64,000 nt of DNA from Chondromyces crocatus (GCF_001189295.1 NZ_CP012159.1:10063856-10127855), one strand, 5' to 3'; positions 25,613 through 35,208 are shown, counted from the stretch's first letter. Notes: a model not told the origin generated them from the sequence alone. A program made the numbers and translations.

Positions 25613-28336
25613 TCAGCGGACTCGTACGGGACCAGCAATCACCCGATTTTCGTGCTGCGGCCCTTCCGTGATGCGAAATCTGGAATCTCCGCTGAAGAAA
25701 CCGAAATACAGCGTGAAATCCCCGGAGAAGTACGGCTCCAGCACGACCTCATGGTCGTCCACCACGACATCGCCCGTCTGCCAGAGGTTCATGGGGTAGC
25801 GCCCCTCGAGCACCGCGTGATCACCGTTGTAGCGACGTTGAGAGCCGTCGATGTGGATGAACATCTTCCAGCTCGCCGCGATCGGTCGGAGGACGCGGAA
25901 GTATGTCCGTAGACGGTACGCTCGCTGCGTCACCAGGCTGTCGACCACGCGCCCTTCTGCATCCACGAACTCCCAGCCCAGCAGCTCGAGCTGATCCTCG
26001 AATCGCGCCTGGAGCGGTCGAGCAATGGATGCCGGCGCCGCATCGAGCACCATCGTCCCCAGCCAGTTCTCATTCGGGTGCCCACCCAGATCGCTGGACA
26101 CGAGCAGAATCTGACTCGAGCGGCCGTCGAGCACGGGAACATTCCGACCCGATGATTTCCGGTACAAGCTGTTCAGCTTGGGCAAATCGTCAGCCCGTAC
26201 CACGAGCCAGCGTCTCGCCGAAGGTGGCGGAGAAATCGGTGCTCCCGGAATTGCGGTCAACCACATGAACGCGCGAGCGACGTCCGGGATGGTCTGCACC
26301 TCGCCCCCTTGATAGTACGTCGCAGCACGAGCACGGACTCCGAGCACCGCCAGAGGCTCCCCCTCCTTCCGCAAACGCAGATAGGACTCGAACACCTCCT
26401 TGGGCGAGAGCTGTGAGGCCAGCGCCGGATAGTACCCGTATCCGAGGATCCCCCCCGCCAGGAGCCCTGCGATGAGCGAGAACACCGCACGCGGAAGCCG
26501 CGAGCGTGCGACCACCAGACGAAACCCATCGCGCATCAGGAAAACGAGCAGGGGGACCACGGCGAGCACGACGGGCAGCACCCACCATGCGTTCACCCCG
26601 ACATCCGCCATCAGCTTGCTCATCTTGGCCACGGCGCCCCACCCGGCACGCCGTCCGACGAAGATCATGCCGCCGAGCCCGACCAGGGCCGCTTCGACGA
26701 TCACCATCAGAAACACCAGGTTGCCAGCCCACACCGCCAGAAGCGCCTCCATACCAGCCTGGTAGGCGGCCACCAGATCACGCCCCCAGCCCCGGAGCGA
26801 CGAAGCGATCCGCGAAGGCTGCGCCTCGAACCAGGTCAGGGCTGTAAGGCCGAAGAACGCCCCGAAGGTCGCCATCATCGAGAGCGCCGCCGTGTCCTCG
26901 AAGCTCTTCGGAAAGGGCGCCTTTTCCACCGAGAACACGGCGAGCCCTTTGTCCGGCTGCAAGACGAAGTCGCGGTACAGGACGAAGCCCAGCAACATGC
27001 TCCCCAGTGCCATGGCCCTGGAAGGAGGAGCCCCCCGCTCGAGATCCAGGATGGCCAGCGCTGCCCCGGCAGCGAGCAGCGCGGGAGCATTGAACGGAAG
27101 CGCCCCCGTGCGTGGCGCGAGCAAAGTGATGGCGCCGTAGGCGATGGCGACCGTCACCAGCACCGACACGCGCAGCGCCACCTCCTTCTCCAGCGCATCT
27201 CCCTGGGCCCTCACCGCAACGTCGCCGCCAACCGCGGCGCTGCCTGATCCATCGACGCGAGTCCCCTCGCCAGCGTCACGCGCGCCGGTCTCGATGCCCG
27301 CCACGACAGGCGGGGGACGGAAGAGACGCCCGAATGCGAACGGCAAGAAGGCGCTCCACGGAAAGAGCGCATGGCCGAGCTGGCGAACCGTGAGATCGAA
27401 CGTCGACTCCACGGGGGGCTTGCTCAGCAGCGCCACCCCGAGCTCCCGGATCAGGGGTGCATCACTGGGGGTCCCGGAGAGCAACGAGAGCCCGCGCGCA
27501 GCAGCGGCCGCCCCCACCACCAGCGCGACGCCGCCAACCAGGTCACCCGTCCTCAGCCCGCCGCGCCTCCACGCCCCGAGCGCCGACGCCCCGCCGCCCC
27601 CGACCCGCAAGAGCGCCCAGGTGCAGCCGACCCCCAGCGTCGGAACGGCTACCCCCACGATCAACCCGCGACTCATGTACCCAGCGCACAGCCCGAGCGC
27701 GCCCAGCACCCCCCACGCCATGCGCGCCGCCCCACGATCCAGCAGCGCTCCCGTGAGTCCCCCCCAGGCCATCGTCAGGGCCGCCATCGTGACGATGTCC
27801 CCGAGCATCGTCCGCGCCTGCATCACGTAGAGGGGCATCGTGCAGACGACGATCACCGCGTAGAGACCCGCCCGCCGATCGACGAAGCGAGCCAGGACCC
27901 CGTACAGCACCCAGACTCCCACGAGCGCCCAGAGGGCGAGCGGCAACCGACCGGCCCAGTCATGCAGGCCAAAGAGCTTGAACCCGAGGGCCATCGACGT
28001 GAAGCCCAGCTCCCCCATCCGGAGGTCCGAGAGGGTCGGCAAGCCGTTCATCGCGCCAGACAGCTCGAGCTGCCGCGCGCCGAAGACGTTCACGGCAATG
28101 CGGCGCGCCAGATCGGCGCTGTCGAGCTCGTACGGATCCCAGATGCCGCTCTTGCCGAGCAGGGGGAACAGCATCACCACCGCCACGACCAAGGCCAGCG
28201 CCGGGGCCCAGGAGCGGAGGAGGCTCCCCCCGGGGTGAACCTCTTGCATCACCTGTTTTGGTCGGCTCGAGCCCACCTGAGGGGCATCCTCCTCGCTCGG
28301 CGCGCCAGGGCGCACCTCGTCACCGGCGCTTTCCAC
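25613..28336 (-). CDS. Large GT39/PMT-type integral membrane glycosyltransferase
   Basis: About 907 residues from the GTG at 28336 (AAGGGG 7 bases before); starts at 28249 (ATG) or 28561 are possible, but the latter would overlap the era promoter and has no membrane character. A cytoplasmic tail is followed by the first helix (ALALVVAVVMLFPLLG), then the loop GIWDPYELDSADLARRIAVN with the acidic DPYE/D residues characteristic of polyprenyl-phosphate-sugar-dependent GT-C enzymes, and ELGFTSMALGFKLFGLHDWA. Roughly 12-14 membrane helices cover 30-650. The last ~250 residues form a soluble periplasmic domain (LEPYFSGDFTLYFGFFSGDS) predicted to be beta-rich. Donor and acceptor are unknown; related proteins modify lipids or proteins with sugars. 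Confidence 0.82.
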   Translation of the reverse strand: MESAGDEVRPGAPSEEDAPQVGSSRPKQVMQEVHPGGSLLRSWAPALALVVAVVMLFPLLGKSGIWDPYELDSADLARRIAVNVFGARQLELSGAMNGLPTLSDLRMGELGFTSMALGFKLFGLHDWAGRLPLALWALVGVWVLYGVLARFVDRRAGLYAVIVVCTMPLYVMQARTMLGDIVTMAALTMAWGGLTGALLDRGAARMAWGVLGALGLCAGYMSRGLIVGVAVPTLGVGCTWALLRVGGGGASALGAWRRGGLRTGDLVGGVALVVGAAAAARGLSLLSGTPSDAPLIRELGVALLSKPPVESTFDLTVRQLGHALFPWSAFLPFAFGRLFRPPPVVAGIETGARDAGEGTRVDGSGSAAVGGDVAVRAQGDALEKEVALRVSVLVTVAIAYGAITLLAPRTGALPFNAPALLAAGAALAILDLERGAPPSRAMALGSMLLGFVLYRDFVLQPDKGLAVFSVEKAPFPKSFEDTAALSMMATFGAFFGLTALTWFEAQPSRIASSLRGWGRDLVAAYQAGMEALLAVWAGNLVFLMVIVEAALVGLGGMIFVGRRAGWGAVAKMSKLMADVGVNAWWVLPVVLAVVPLLVFLMRDGFRLVVARSRLPRAVFSLIAGLLAGGILGYGYYPALASQLSPKEVFESYLRLRKEGEPLAVLGVRARAATYYQGGEVQTIPDVARAFMWLTAIPGAPISPPPSARRWLVVRADDLPKLNSLYRKSSGRNVPVLDGRSSQILLVSSDLGGHPNENWLGTMVLDAAPASIARPLQARFEDQLELLGWEFVDAEGRVVDSLVTQRAYRLRTYFRVLRPIAASWKMFIHIDGSQRRYNGDHAVLEGRYPMNLWQTGDVVVDDHEVVLEPYFSGDFTLYFGFFSGDSRFRITEGPQHENRVIAGPVRVR

Positions 28337-28426
28337 GGCCGACCCCTTACCGTTTCCTTCGACGCGCGGCCATGGATCGCCGGGATAGCGTTTGTAGCGC
28401 CTCCTTCCGTCTGCTATCCGCGCCAC

Positions 28427-30229
28427 GTGACGAAAGGACGTAGCGACAGCGGGCGAGCCGGGCGCGACCCGAAAAGGACAGCGGGATCCCGCGGACCGAA
28501 AGCCAGGTCGGGTTCCCCGACCGGAGCGCCAGGCGACAGGCCCGCGCTTCGCAGCAGCCATCGGTCGGCGAACCGCTCGGTTTCACCTCGGCCCGACGAC
28601 CCATCGGCATCGGACGCTCGCTCTCCACGCGAAGGCGAGCGCTCGACCGACGACACGAAGCCGGCCCGAGGCGCCCGGGAGGACCAGCGACGCGACGATC
28701 GCCGAGCACCCCAGGATCGGAGCCACCGCGCCCCCAAGGGCCCTGGCGAGGGCCGCTTCTCGGGAGAGCGTCGAGGACCAGACGCCCGAAAAGGGCGGCC
28801 CAAGCCGCGCCCCCAGGCTTCTACGGACGCAGACCCCCGAGCACGACGCGATCCACACGATCGCTCCTCGGCCAAGGCCGGAGAGGTTCGAGGCCGACCT
28901 GCGAAGGGAAAGCGACCGTCCTCCGACCGCCCGGCAGGTGCCAAGCGTTCCCCTCGAGAACCCCATCGCGCACCGCCGCCCCGCGAGGGTCGCGCGTCGC
29001 ACCATGAACCGGAACCCGCGCGCAGCGAACAGCGCCCGGTGCCCGAAGGCCCCCAGCGCTCCGGCAGGGTCGCGCTCCTGGGCCGGCCGAACGTGGGCAA
29101 GTCGACCCTCCTCAACGCGGCGCTCGGTCATCCCTTGGCGATCGTCTCGCCCACCCCTCAGACCACCCGAGACGCCATCCTCGGCGTCACGCACCACGGC
29201 TCCGCCGAGCTGATCCTCCTGGACACCCCCGGCCTGCACCGCCCCCTCACCGAGCTCGGACGCGCCATGAACGACGCTGCCCGCGAGGCTGCGCGGAGCG
29301 CCGACGTGGTCCTGTTCATGGTGGAGGTGCCGCAGGTGCAAGGCGACAAGCCGCGTCTGCCTCGACCTCACCCGGGCGACGTCACCCTCCTCGCCGATCT
29401 AGCCCCCGAGACGATCGTGATCCTCGTCCTCAACAAGATCGACCGCATCCATGACAAGCGGCTGCTCTTGCCCTTGATGTCGGCCTTCGGGCAGCTCCGA
29501 GAGTTCACCGCCATCGTCCCCCTCTCCGCGCTGAAGAAGGACGGTGTGGCGCATGTGCTCGACGAGGTCGCCCGTCACCTCCCCGAAGCGCCCTGGCAAC
29601 ATGGCGCCGAAGAGATGACGGATCGTCCCACGCGGTTCTTCGCGGCCGAGTACGTGCGCGAACAGATCCTGCGCGCCACCAAGGCCGAGGTCCCCCACGC
29701 TTGCGCGGTCCACATCGATCGCTTCTTCGAGCCTGCGGGCGGAGGCGTCGTCCATATCGACGCGACCATCCACGTCGAGCGCCCTGGCCAGAAGGCGATC
29801 ATCATCGGCGCGGGCGCGGAGATGCTGAAGCGCATCGGGACCCAGGCCCGCGGACGCATCGAGGAGCTGGTCGGACGCCAGGTGAACCTGAAGCTCTGGG
29901 TGCGCATCTCTCCGGACTGGCGCAAATCGTCGCGAGAGCTCCAGCAGCTCGGCTACCGCGACGCCACGGGCGGCGCATCTGCGACCGGTGGAACGCTCCT
30001 CTTCGCCAACTTGCCGGACGACATCGAAGCCCCCCAGGGCGACGAGGTCGATCTCGACGCCCCCGAAGAAGACGACGGCCTGGAGTCCGAGCAGATCGAG
30101 ATCGACGAGGACGAGACCGACGACGACTCCGCTCTCTCCCCCCAGGGCGACGAGGCGGATGCCGACTCGGACGATGAGTCCGGTGACAGCGACGAGGCGG
30201 ACGAACCCGCCGCAGAGGAGAACCAGTGA
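28427..30229 (+). CDS. era: GTPase Era with basic N-terminal and acidic C-terminal extensions
   Basis: 600 residues from the GTG at 28427; the frame is open further upstream but that part is antisense to the glycosyltransferase gene. Era itself (~300 residues) starts near residue 212: G1 GRPNVGKS at 219-226, then PTPQTTRD, DTPGL, and NKID. The KH domain follows with the typical block VNLKLWVRISPDWRKSSREL. Era binds the 3' end of 16S rRNA and assists 30S maturation. Unusual are ~210 N-terminal residues very rich in Arg, Ser, Pro, Gly and Asp, and a ~70-residue tail (~530-600) made mainly of Asp and Glu. Canonical Era has neither. The stop overlaps the start of der (GTGA). Confidence 0.9.
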   Translation: MTKGRSDSGRAGRDPKRTAGSRGPKARSGSPTGAPGDRPALRSSHRSANRSVSPRPDDPSASDARSPREGERSTDDTKPARGAREDQRRDDRRAPQDRSHRAPKGPGEGRFSGERRGPDARKGRPKPRPQASTDADPRARRDPHDRSSAKAGEVRGRPAKGKRPSSDRPAGAKRSPREPHRAPPPREGRASHHEPEPARSEQRPVPEGPQRSGRVALLGRPNVGKSTLLNAALGHPLAIVSPTPQTTRDAILGVTHHGSAELILLDTPGLHRPLTELGRAMNDAAREAARSADVVLFMVEVPQVQGDKPRLPRPHPGDVTLLADLAPETIVILVLNKIDRIHDKRLLLPLMSAFGQLREFTAIVPLSALKKDGVAHVLDEVARHLPEAPWQHGAEEMTDRPTRFFAAEYVREQILRATKAEVPHACAVHIDRFFEPAGGGVVHIDATIHVERPGQKAIIIGAGAEMLKRIGTQARGRIEELVGRQVNLKLWVRISPDWRKSSRELQQLGYRDATGGASATGGTLLFANLPDDIEAPQGDEVDLDAPEEDDGLESEQIEIDEDETDDDSALSPQGDEADADSDDESGDSDEADEPAAEENQ

Positions 30230-31665
30230 AATCGGCGCGACGAAAGAAGAAGGAGGAGGAAGAAGCCCTCCTCGACCAGGAATCCCTCACCGAGGGTGAC
30301 GCGCCGATCCCCGAAGCGTCCCGGGCCCCATCCTACGGGCTCGTCGCGCTGGTCGGCCGACCCAACACGGGGAAGAGCACGCTCTTCAACCGGCTCGTCG
30401 GCAAGCGTGTCGCGATCGTGCACGACGAGCCGGGAGTCACCCGGGATCGTCACTACGCCGACGCGATTGCAGGCAACAAGCGGTACACCCTCGTCGACAC
30501 GGGGGGTCTCGATCCCGAGAGCGACGACCCCATGAGGCAAGGCATCGCACGCCAGGTCGAGCTGGCGATCGCGGAAGCCGATGTCGTCATCTGCGTGCTC
30601 GACGCCCGCGTCCCCATCACCCCTGCAGAGCACGCCGAGCTCGGCCTCCTACGCCGTTCCCAGAAGCCTGTCATCTACGTCGCCAACAAATCCGACAACC
30701 CCCGCCTGGAGACGGAGGCCACCGATCTCTACCGGCTCGGCATGGAACAGCTCCTCCCCGTGAGCGCCCTCCACGGCCGGGGCACGGGCGATCTGGAAGA
30801 CGCCATCGAGGCGGCTCTCCCCAAGGAGCCTCGCGTGGAGCCCCCGTCTCATGAGGGCGCCATCCGCGTCGCGTTGATCGGCCGCCCCAACGCCGGCAAG
30901 TCCTCGCTGGTCAACCGGGTCTTCGGCGAAGAGCGCATGCTCGTCGACTCGCGCCCGGGTACCACCCGCGACGCCATCGACACCCTCGTCGAGCGCCGCG
31001 GCCACCGCTTCCTCCTCATCGACACGGCGGGCATCCGGCGCAAGTCCAAGGTCCACAAGGAGGGGAGCCCCATCGAGGCGGTGAGCGTGCTCCAGGCCAT
31101 CCGGGCCATGGAGCGCGCCGAGGTCGTGGTGCTCCTCTGCGACGCGGCCGAAGGTGTGGCGGAGCAGGACGCGAAGGTCCTCGGCCTCGCCGTCGATCGC
31201 GGCAGCGGCGTGGTGATCGCCCTCAACAAGATGGATCTCCTCGACCGCAAGACGATGACCAAGGCCGAAGAAGATGCCCGCGACAAGCTGAGCTTCGCCC
31301 CCTGGGCCGACATCTCCCCCGTCAGCGCAAAGACCGGGCGCGGCGTCGACCGCCTCCTCGATCACATCGCCAACGTCGCCGACGTCTACCGTCGCCGCGT
31401 CTCCACGGGAGAGCTGAACCGCTTCTTCGAGCAGGTCCTCGCGACGCACCCGCCGCCGACCCATGGAGGTCGCGCGCCCCGGCTCTTCTACATCACCCAG
31501 GCCGAGACCTCGCCCCCACTCTTCGTCGTCCTGGCCAGCGACCCGGAGAAGATCCACTTCAGTTACCGGCGCTATGTCGCCAACCAGCTCCGCAAGGCCT
31601 TCAAGCTGGACGGGGTCCCCGTCCGCGTGAAGTACAAGGCGAGACGACGCCGCGGCGCAGAGTGA
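30226..31665 (+). CDS. der: Ribosome biogenesis GTPase Der (EngA)
   Basis: 479 residues, starting at a GTG that overlaps the era stop. An N-terminal Lys/Glu-rich leader of ~35 residues precedes the first G domain (LVGRPNTGKSTLFNRLVG, DEPGVTRDRHY, DTGGL, NKSD). The second G domain follows (IGRPNAGKSSLVNRVFGEER, PGTTRDAID, DTAGI, NKMD). The C-terminal KH-like domain ends with VYRRRVSTGELNRFFEQVL and the typical tail FSYRRYVANQLRKAFKLDGV. Two consecutive G domains plus KH-like domain are unique to Der, which acts in 50S subunit assembly. Direct coupling of era and der places two ribosome-assembly GTPases under joint translation. Confidence 0.96.
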   Translation: MKSARRKKKEEEEALLDQESLTEGDAPIPEASRAPSYGLVALVGRPNTGKSTLFNRLVGKRVAIVHDEPGVTRDRHYADAIAGNKRYTLVDTGGLDPESDDPMRQGIARQVELAIAEADVVICVLDARVPITPAEHAELGLLRRSQKPVIYVANKSDNPRLETEATDLYRLGMEQLLPVSALHGRGTGDLEDAIEAALPKEPRVEPPSHEGAIRVALIGRPNAGKSSLVNRVFGEERMLVDSRPGTTRDAIDTLVERRGHRFLLIDTAGIRRKSKVHKEGSPIEAVSVLQAIRAMERAEVVVLLCDAAEGVAEQDAKVLGLAVDRGSGVVIALNKMDLLDRKTMTKAEEDARDKLSFAPWADISPVSAKTGRGVDRLLDHIANVADVYRRRVSTGELNRFFEQVLATHPPPTHGGRAPRLFYITQAETSPPLFVVLASDPEKIHFSYRRYVANQLRKAFKLDGVPVRVKYKARRRRGAE

Positions 31666-31670
31666 CCCTC

Positions 31671-31693
31671 GGCCGTCGCTCAGCTCGACGGCC
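31671..31693. terminator. Hairpin between convergent der and HEAT-like gene
   Basis: GGCCGTCG (31671-31678) and CGACGGCC (31686-31693) are perfect 8-bp arms around a 7-base loop. The hairpin begins 5 bases after the der stop and ends 13 bases before the stop of the convergent gene, so it can serve both. No T-run is present, which is common at this base composition. Confidence 0.6.
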
Positions 31694-31706
31694 CGACGCC
31701 CCCACA

Positions 31707-33839
31707 TCAACCCGAGAACATCCCTGCCAGGTCCCCCGCCAGCTGGCGCACCGAGGGATCAGGATCGAGCGTGGCGGCCTCCTCGAGATGAGGCACCACC
31801 TCGACCCAGCCAGTCCCCCCTACAGCTCGTAACGCATCCCAACGAACCTCTGGCGTCGGGTGACGCGTGTCCGTGAGGAGCGCGTGCAGGATCTCGGCGT
31901 CTGCGCATAATGGCGCGACGGCCGACAGCTCCAGGAGCGCCTGCTGCCTCGCGCCCGACTCGAGATCCAGCGCCAGGTGCTCGAGGATCTGACGGCAGTC
32001 CCGCGCAGGCAGCACGCTCCTGATCTGCAGGGCGGCGGCGCCAGGATCCGGACCTTCGAGCCACAGCGCGGGAGAGAGCCCCAGCCGCAGCGTCGCGGCA
32101 CACCCCTCCGGGCTCGTCCAGGTGATGCTCGCGTACTCGTCAGCGTCATCGCGCTCTGCGCCCGACCACGCCCAGCCCAGGTGAGCCAGGTGCCGGCTCA
32201 CATCGTGGTGTGTCAGGGAACCTGGAAGCGCCAGCTTGAGCGCGGAAGTCGACGAAGCCACCGGATCCCCTTGCGCCGCGTCCGTGGGGATCAGCGCGAA
32301 CGCCTCCGTCAGCCACCGCGTCAGCTCCCCCTCCTCGTCCCCACGGATCACGAAGCGCTGCGCCTGCCGGATCTCGTCCTCCAGGTAATGCAACACGCTC
32401 GCACCGTCGGGCGTCAGCCAGGTGAGCGTCAGCGCCCGGTCCTTCCCGGCAGGCTGCACCTCGTCGAGCCACAGCCCTGCTTCCCACGCGAAGCGCATCA
32501 CGGCCCGCCTCAGGATGGGGCTCGCGGTGGTGAACCGCGCCGCCACCCCGAGGTAGTTCGGTGGTCGTGGCATGAACCCCGTCTGACCGAGACACCGCGC
32601 AGCGGCGGTACGAACACGCCGCATCGGATCCGTCAGGGCCAGCCCCTGCACGGCTTCCTCCAGTCCATCGATCGCATCCGGCGGCGCGAACAGGAGCGCG
32701 GCGTGGCGCACTTCGGCTTCCGGGTGCTCGAGCGCCAGCTGGAGCGCCTCCCCTACTGGCGCATCGGGTCGCAGCTCCGCGATCAACGCAACGCGCGACA
32801 GCCCGGCCATCCACGTCTCTCGATCGCGGGTGACCCGAAGACGCTCGAGCAGCTCTTCCGCGAGCTCTCCACCGAGCAGCGCCGACATCCGCTCCGCGAT
32901 GGGTGCAGGGTCTTCTCCTCGCACGACCATGTAGACGACATCGAGGCCCGAGTCGTAAGCCGTCGTGACCGCGGTCCGCTCGTCGAAGGTCGACCACTCC
33001 ACACGGACATCGTGACCAGGCGTCGCGGCGTGAAGATCCTTCCACCAGAGACGCACCTCTGCAGCAGCACGACGGATGTCGGCGCAGCGCGTCCCAGGAG
33101 GCAGCAAGACCAGGATCGCGTCCTCGGAGAGCTCGAGCGAATGCACGCCCGCCTCCAGGTCGTCGTCGTCGTCTTCATCCTCGGAGCCGAAGTCGCCGTC
33201 CTCCAGGTCGTCGTCGTCGAGCGACGCGCTCGCCATCGCTGCGGCAAGGAGGTCATCGTCGTCTTCTTCCAGATCCATCTCGTCGGCGGCTCCCAGCATG
33301 GCCGCCGAGCAAGAGAGTTCGAGGACCACCTGCGGACCGAGCTGCTCGCGAAAGAACGGCATGGCGATCATCAGCTCTGCGACGAGCTGACGCACGATGA
33401 CGTTGACCTCCTCTTCCAGGTCGAGCCTCCGCACGCTGCTCAGCGCGGCATCGACCGTCTCTGCGAGCTGCTGCCCCGAGAACGAGAGCACCACGCCGAT
33501 CTCATCCAGCAGCGACGCTTCCTCGGACAGCAGCACCGCACGCGCGTGGTCGAGCAACTCCTCGAGCGTTCCCTCCCCTGAAGCCACCAGCTCCAGCTGC
33601 ACCGGCAGGAGCGCGAGTGAACGCTGCTCGAGACACGGCGCCACCACGAACAAAAGGTACACGACCCTGAGCAACACCTCTCGATCGCACGGAGCTGCGT
33701 CGAATGAAGAAGCAAGGGTACACCCATCGAGCAGCACGAAGATCGCTCTCGCGATGTCCTCGTCGTTGACGTCGCCCCCCGACTTCATGGTGACGAGCTG
33801 CTCGAAGGTCTCATCAACGACCGACTGCCACGACGTCAT
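31707..33839 (-). CDS. HEAT-like-repeat protein with an acidic central stretch
   Basis: 710 residues, soluble, no signal peptide. Residues ~1-190 are helical (EDIARAIFVLLDGCTLASSF). Residues ~195-235 contain an Asp/Glu-rich low-complexity stretch (MDLEEDDDDLLAAAMASASL; DEDDDDDLEAGVHSLELS). Middle and C-terminal parts show HEAT-like repeats (APVGEALQLALEHPEAEVRH, DPMRRVRTAAARCLGQTGFM, HPTPEVRWDALRAVGGTGWV, TLDPDPSVRQLAGDLAGMF). Two segments between them resemble each other loosely. HEAT proteins are interaction scaffolds; I do not recognise an enzymatic motif or a named family. It is convergent with der and not obviously in an operon. The ribosome-binding site is weak. Confidence 0.75.
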   Translation of the reverse strand: MTSWQSVVDETFEQLVTMKSGGDVNDEDIARAIFVLLDGCTLASSFDAAPCDREVLLRVVYLLFVVAPCLEQRSLALLPVQLELVASGEGTLEELLDHARAVLLSEEASLLDEIGVVLSFSGQQLAETVDAALSSVRRLDLEEEVNVIVRQLVAELMIAMPFFREQLGPQVVLELSCSAAMLGAADEMDLEEDDDDLLAAAMASASLDDDDLEDGDFGSEDEDDDDDLEAGVHSLELSEDAILVLLPPGTRCADIRRAAAEVRLWWKDLHAATPGHDVRVEWSTFDERTAVTTAYDSGLDVVYMVVRGEDPAPIAERMSALLGGELAEELLERLRVTRDRETWMAGLSRVALIAELRPDAPVGEALQLALEHPEAEVRHAALLFAPPDAIDGLEEAVQGLALTDPMRRVRTAAARCLGQTGFMPRPPNYLGVAARFTTASPILRRAVMRFAWEAGLWLDEVQPAGKDRALTLTWLTPDGASVLHYLEDEIRQAQRFVIRGDEEGELTRWLTEAFALIPTDAAQGDPVASSTSALKLALPGSLTHHDVSRHLAHLGWAWSGAERDDADEYASITWTSPEGCAATLRLGLSPALWLEGPDPGAAALQIRSVLPARDCRQILEHLALDLESGARQQALLELSAVAPLCADAEILHALLTDTRHPTPEVRWDALRAVGGTGWVEVVPHLEEAATLDPDPSVRQLAGDLAGMFSG

Positions 33840-33963
33840 GGGGCAAGACGCTACCAGATCACCGAGCGTCAGGAGGTGAGATCGCAGCGCTGCGCATCAA
33901 GTGAATGGGGCGGGCGGGCGGAGCGACGTCGTCCTCGGCGGCCGCCGAGCAGAGGCGGGCAGA

Positions 33964-35208
33964 TCAGGTCGTAGGTGCACCAGACGACGTGAACGGCGCG
34001 AGCACGTCAGAGACACGAGCCAACCGCACGACGTCGTAGATGTCGTAAGGGAATGCCGGAACATCCACCCGGAGAGACCCTCCCCGACGCTCGGTGGCAA
34101 TTGCCATGTCGAGATCGATGAGATGACGCCGGTCGAGCGCGCCCACCCGGCTCTCGTCGTCGACGGCCTGGAGTAGACGCGCCGCGCCATGCGCGCCGAA
34201 CTCTGCGTGCCCGGCGATCACTGAATCCACCGCCTCCGGTGAAGGCTTGGAGGCATAGACGGGGTGGACCCGGTTCACCACGAACGCGTCGCGCTTCATC
34301 TTCTGCTCCCGCAGACGATCGGCGAAGAAGAGGACCTCACGGACGCAGAGCGGGTCTGGCGTGGTGACCAGTACGTACGCCACGTCCGGCCCTCGGAGGG
34401 CCGCGGAGACCGTCTCGGCTCGAGCCCGCCAGCCGCCGAAAACGGTGTTGATCTCCGTGATGAACGAGGCGACCTGCTCCAGGAAGCCCGAACCCGTGAG
34501 CTTGCCCATCCCCTTCAGGACGGCCGCGGTCGAACGGGCGAGGAGGTTGAGCGACAGCTTGCCCGAGCTCTGGAACGCTTGCACGAACCAGCGCGTCGCG
34601 GCGCTGTCGATGGCACCGACGAGGCGCTCTGGAGCGTCGAGGAAGTCGAGCGCGTTCGTGGTGGGGGGCGTGTCCAGCAAGATGATGTCGTAGGCGGGGT
34701 CGTCCTTCACCGCGTAGAGCTTCTCCATCGCCATGTACTCCTGCGTTCCGGCGAGGGAGGTGGAGATGTACTTGTAGAGCACGTTCCCGAGGATGCGGTC
34801 CCGCTGCTCCGCAGAGGGAGCGAGCTGGGTGACGAGGCTGTCGAAGGTCGACTTCGTGTCGAGCATCATCACCGTCATCGAGCCCGGGACATCGACCCCC
34901 GCACGGGCGAAGACAGCCGGGTCGATGGTCTGCGCCTCTGTCGTCATCTCCTCGATACCGAGACTCTGAGAGAGTCGCCGGGCAGGGTCGATGGTGAGGC
35001 AAAGGACGCGCTTGCCGCGCCGTGCGGCGGCGAGGCCGAGCGCTGCCGAGGTGGTCGTCTTGCCGACACCGCCGCAACCGACACAGAGGATCACGCGGCG
35101 GCTGTCGAGCAAGGCGCCGAGGCCTCCGGGAGCGCTCTCGAAGCCGGCGGGCGAGCGCCATGCCGGAGGCGGGGATGCGGGCTGGCCAGGCCGTGCAGGA
35201 GGAGTCAC
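33964..35208 (-). CDS. ArsA/Get3-family ATPase
   Basis: 414 residues from the GTG at 35208 (AAGG at 7 bases). A ~38-residue Pro/Ala-rich leader precedes the deviant Walker A GCGGVGKTTTSAALGLAAAR (Lys50). TIDPARRLSQSLGI (switch I), PGSMTVMMLDTKSTFDSLVT, DIILLDTPPTTNALDFLDAP (Walker B region with DTPP) and VLVTTPDPLCVREVLFFADR follow. These define the anion-transporting/ArsA-type ATPases of the SIMIBI class. Actinobacteria and myxobacteria carry many such single-domain forms whose client is unknown; they are not arsenite pumps unless with ArsB, and none is present here. Get3-type targeting of tail-anchored proteins is a possible analogue. The roadblock-like gene lies upstream on the same strand, 118 bases apart. 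Confidence 0.88.
   Translation of the reverse strand: MTPPARPGQPASPPPAWRSPAGFESAPGGLGALLDSRRVILCVGCGGVGKTTTSAALGLAAARRGKRVLCLTIDPARRLSQSLGIEEMTTEAQTIDPAVFARAGVDVPGSMTVMMLDTKSTFDSLVTQLAPSAEQRDRILGNVLYKYISTSLAGTQEYMAMEKLYAVKDDPAYDIILLDTPPTTNALDFLDAPERLVGAIDSAATRWFVQAFQSSGKLSLNLLARSTAAVLKGMGKLTGSGFLEQVASFITEINTVFGGWRARAETVSAALRGPDVAYVLVTTPDPLCVREVLFFADRLREQKMKRDAFVVNRVHPVYASKPSPEAVDSVIAGHAEFGAHGAARLLQAVDDESRVGALDRRHLIDLDMAIATERRGGSLRVDVPAFPYDIYDVVRLARVSDVLAPFTSSGAPTT

Noticed and set aside
27371-28426. Upstream extension of the era reading frame
   Set aside because: It lies antisense within the glycosyltransferase gene, whose hydrophobic helices are real; the extension is a His/Arg/Pro-rich shadow without folds.
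33964-35208. Arsenite efflux ATPase
   Set aside because: No ArsB-type pump or arsR regulator is near and the protein has a single ATPase domain, so arsenic resistance is not supported.
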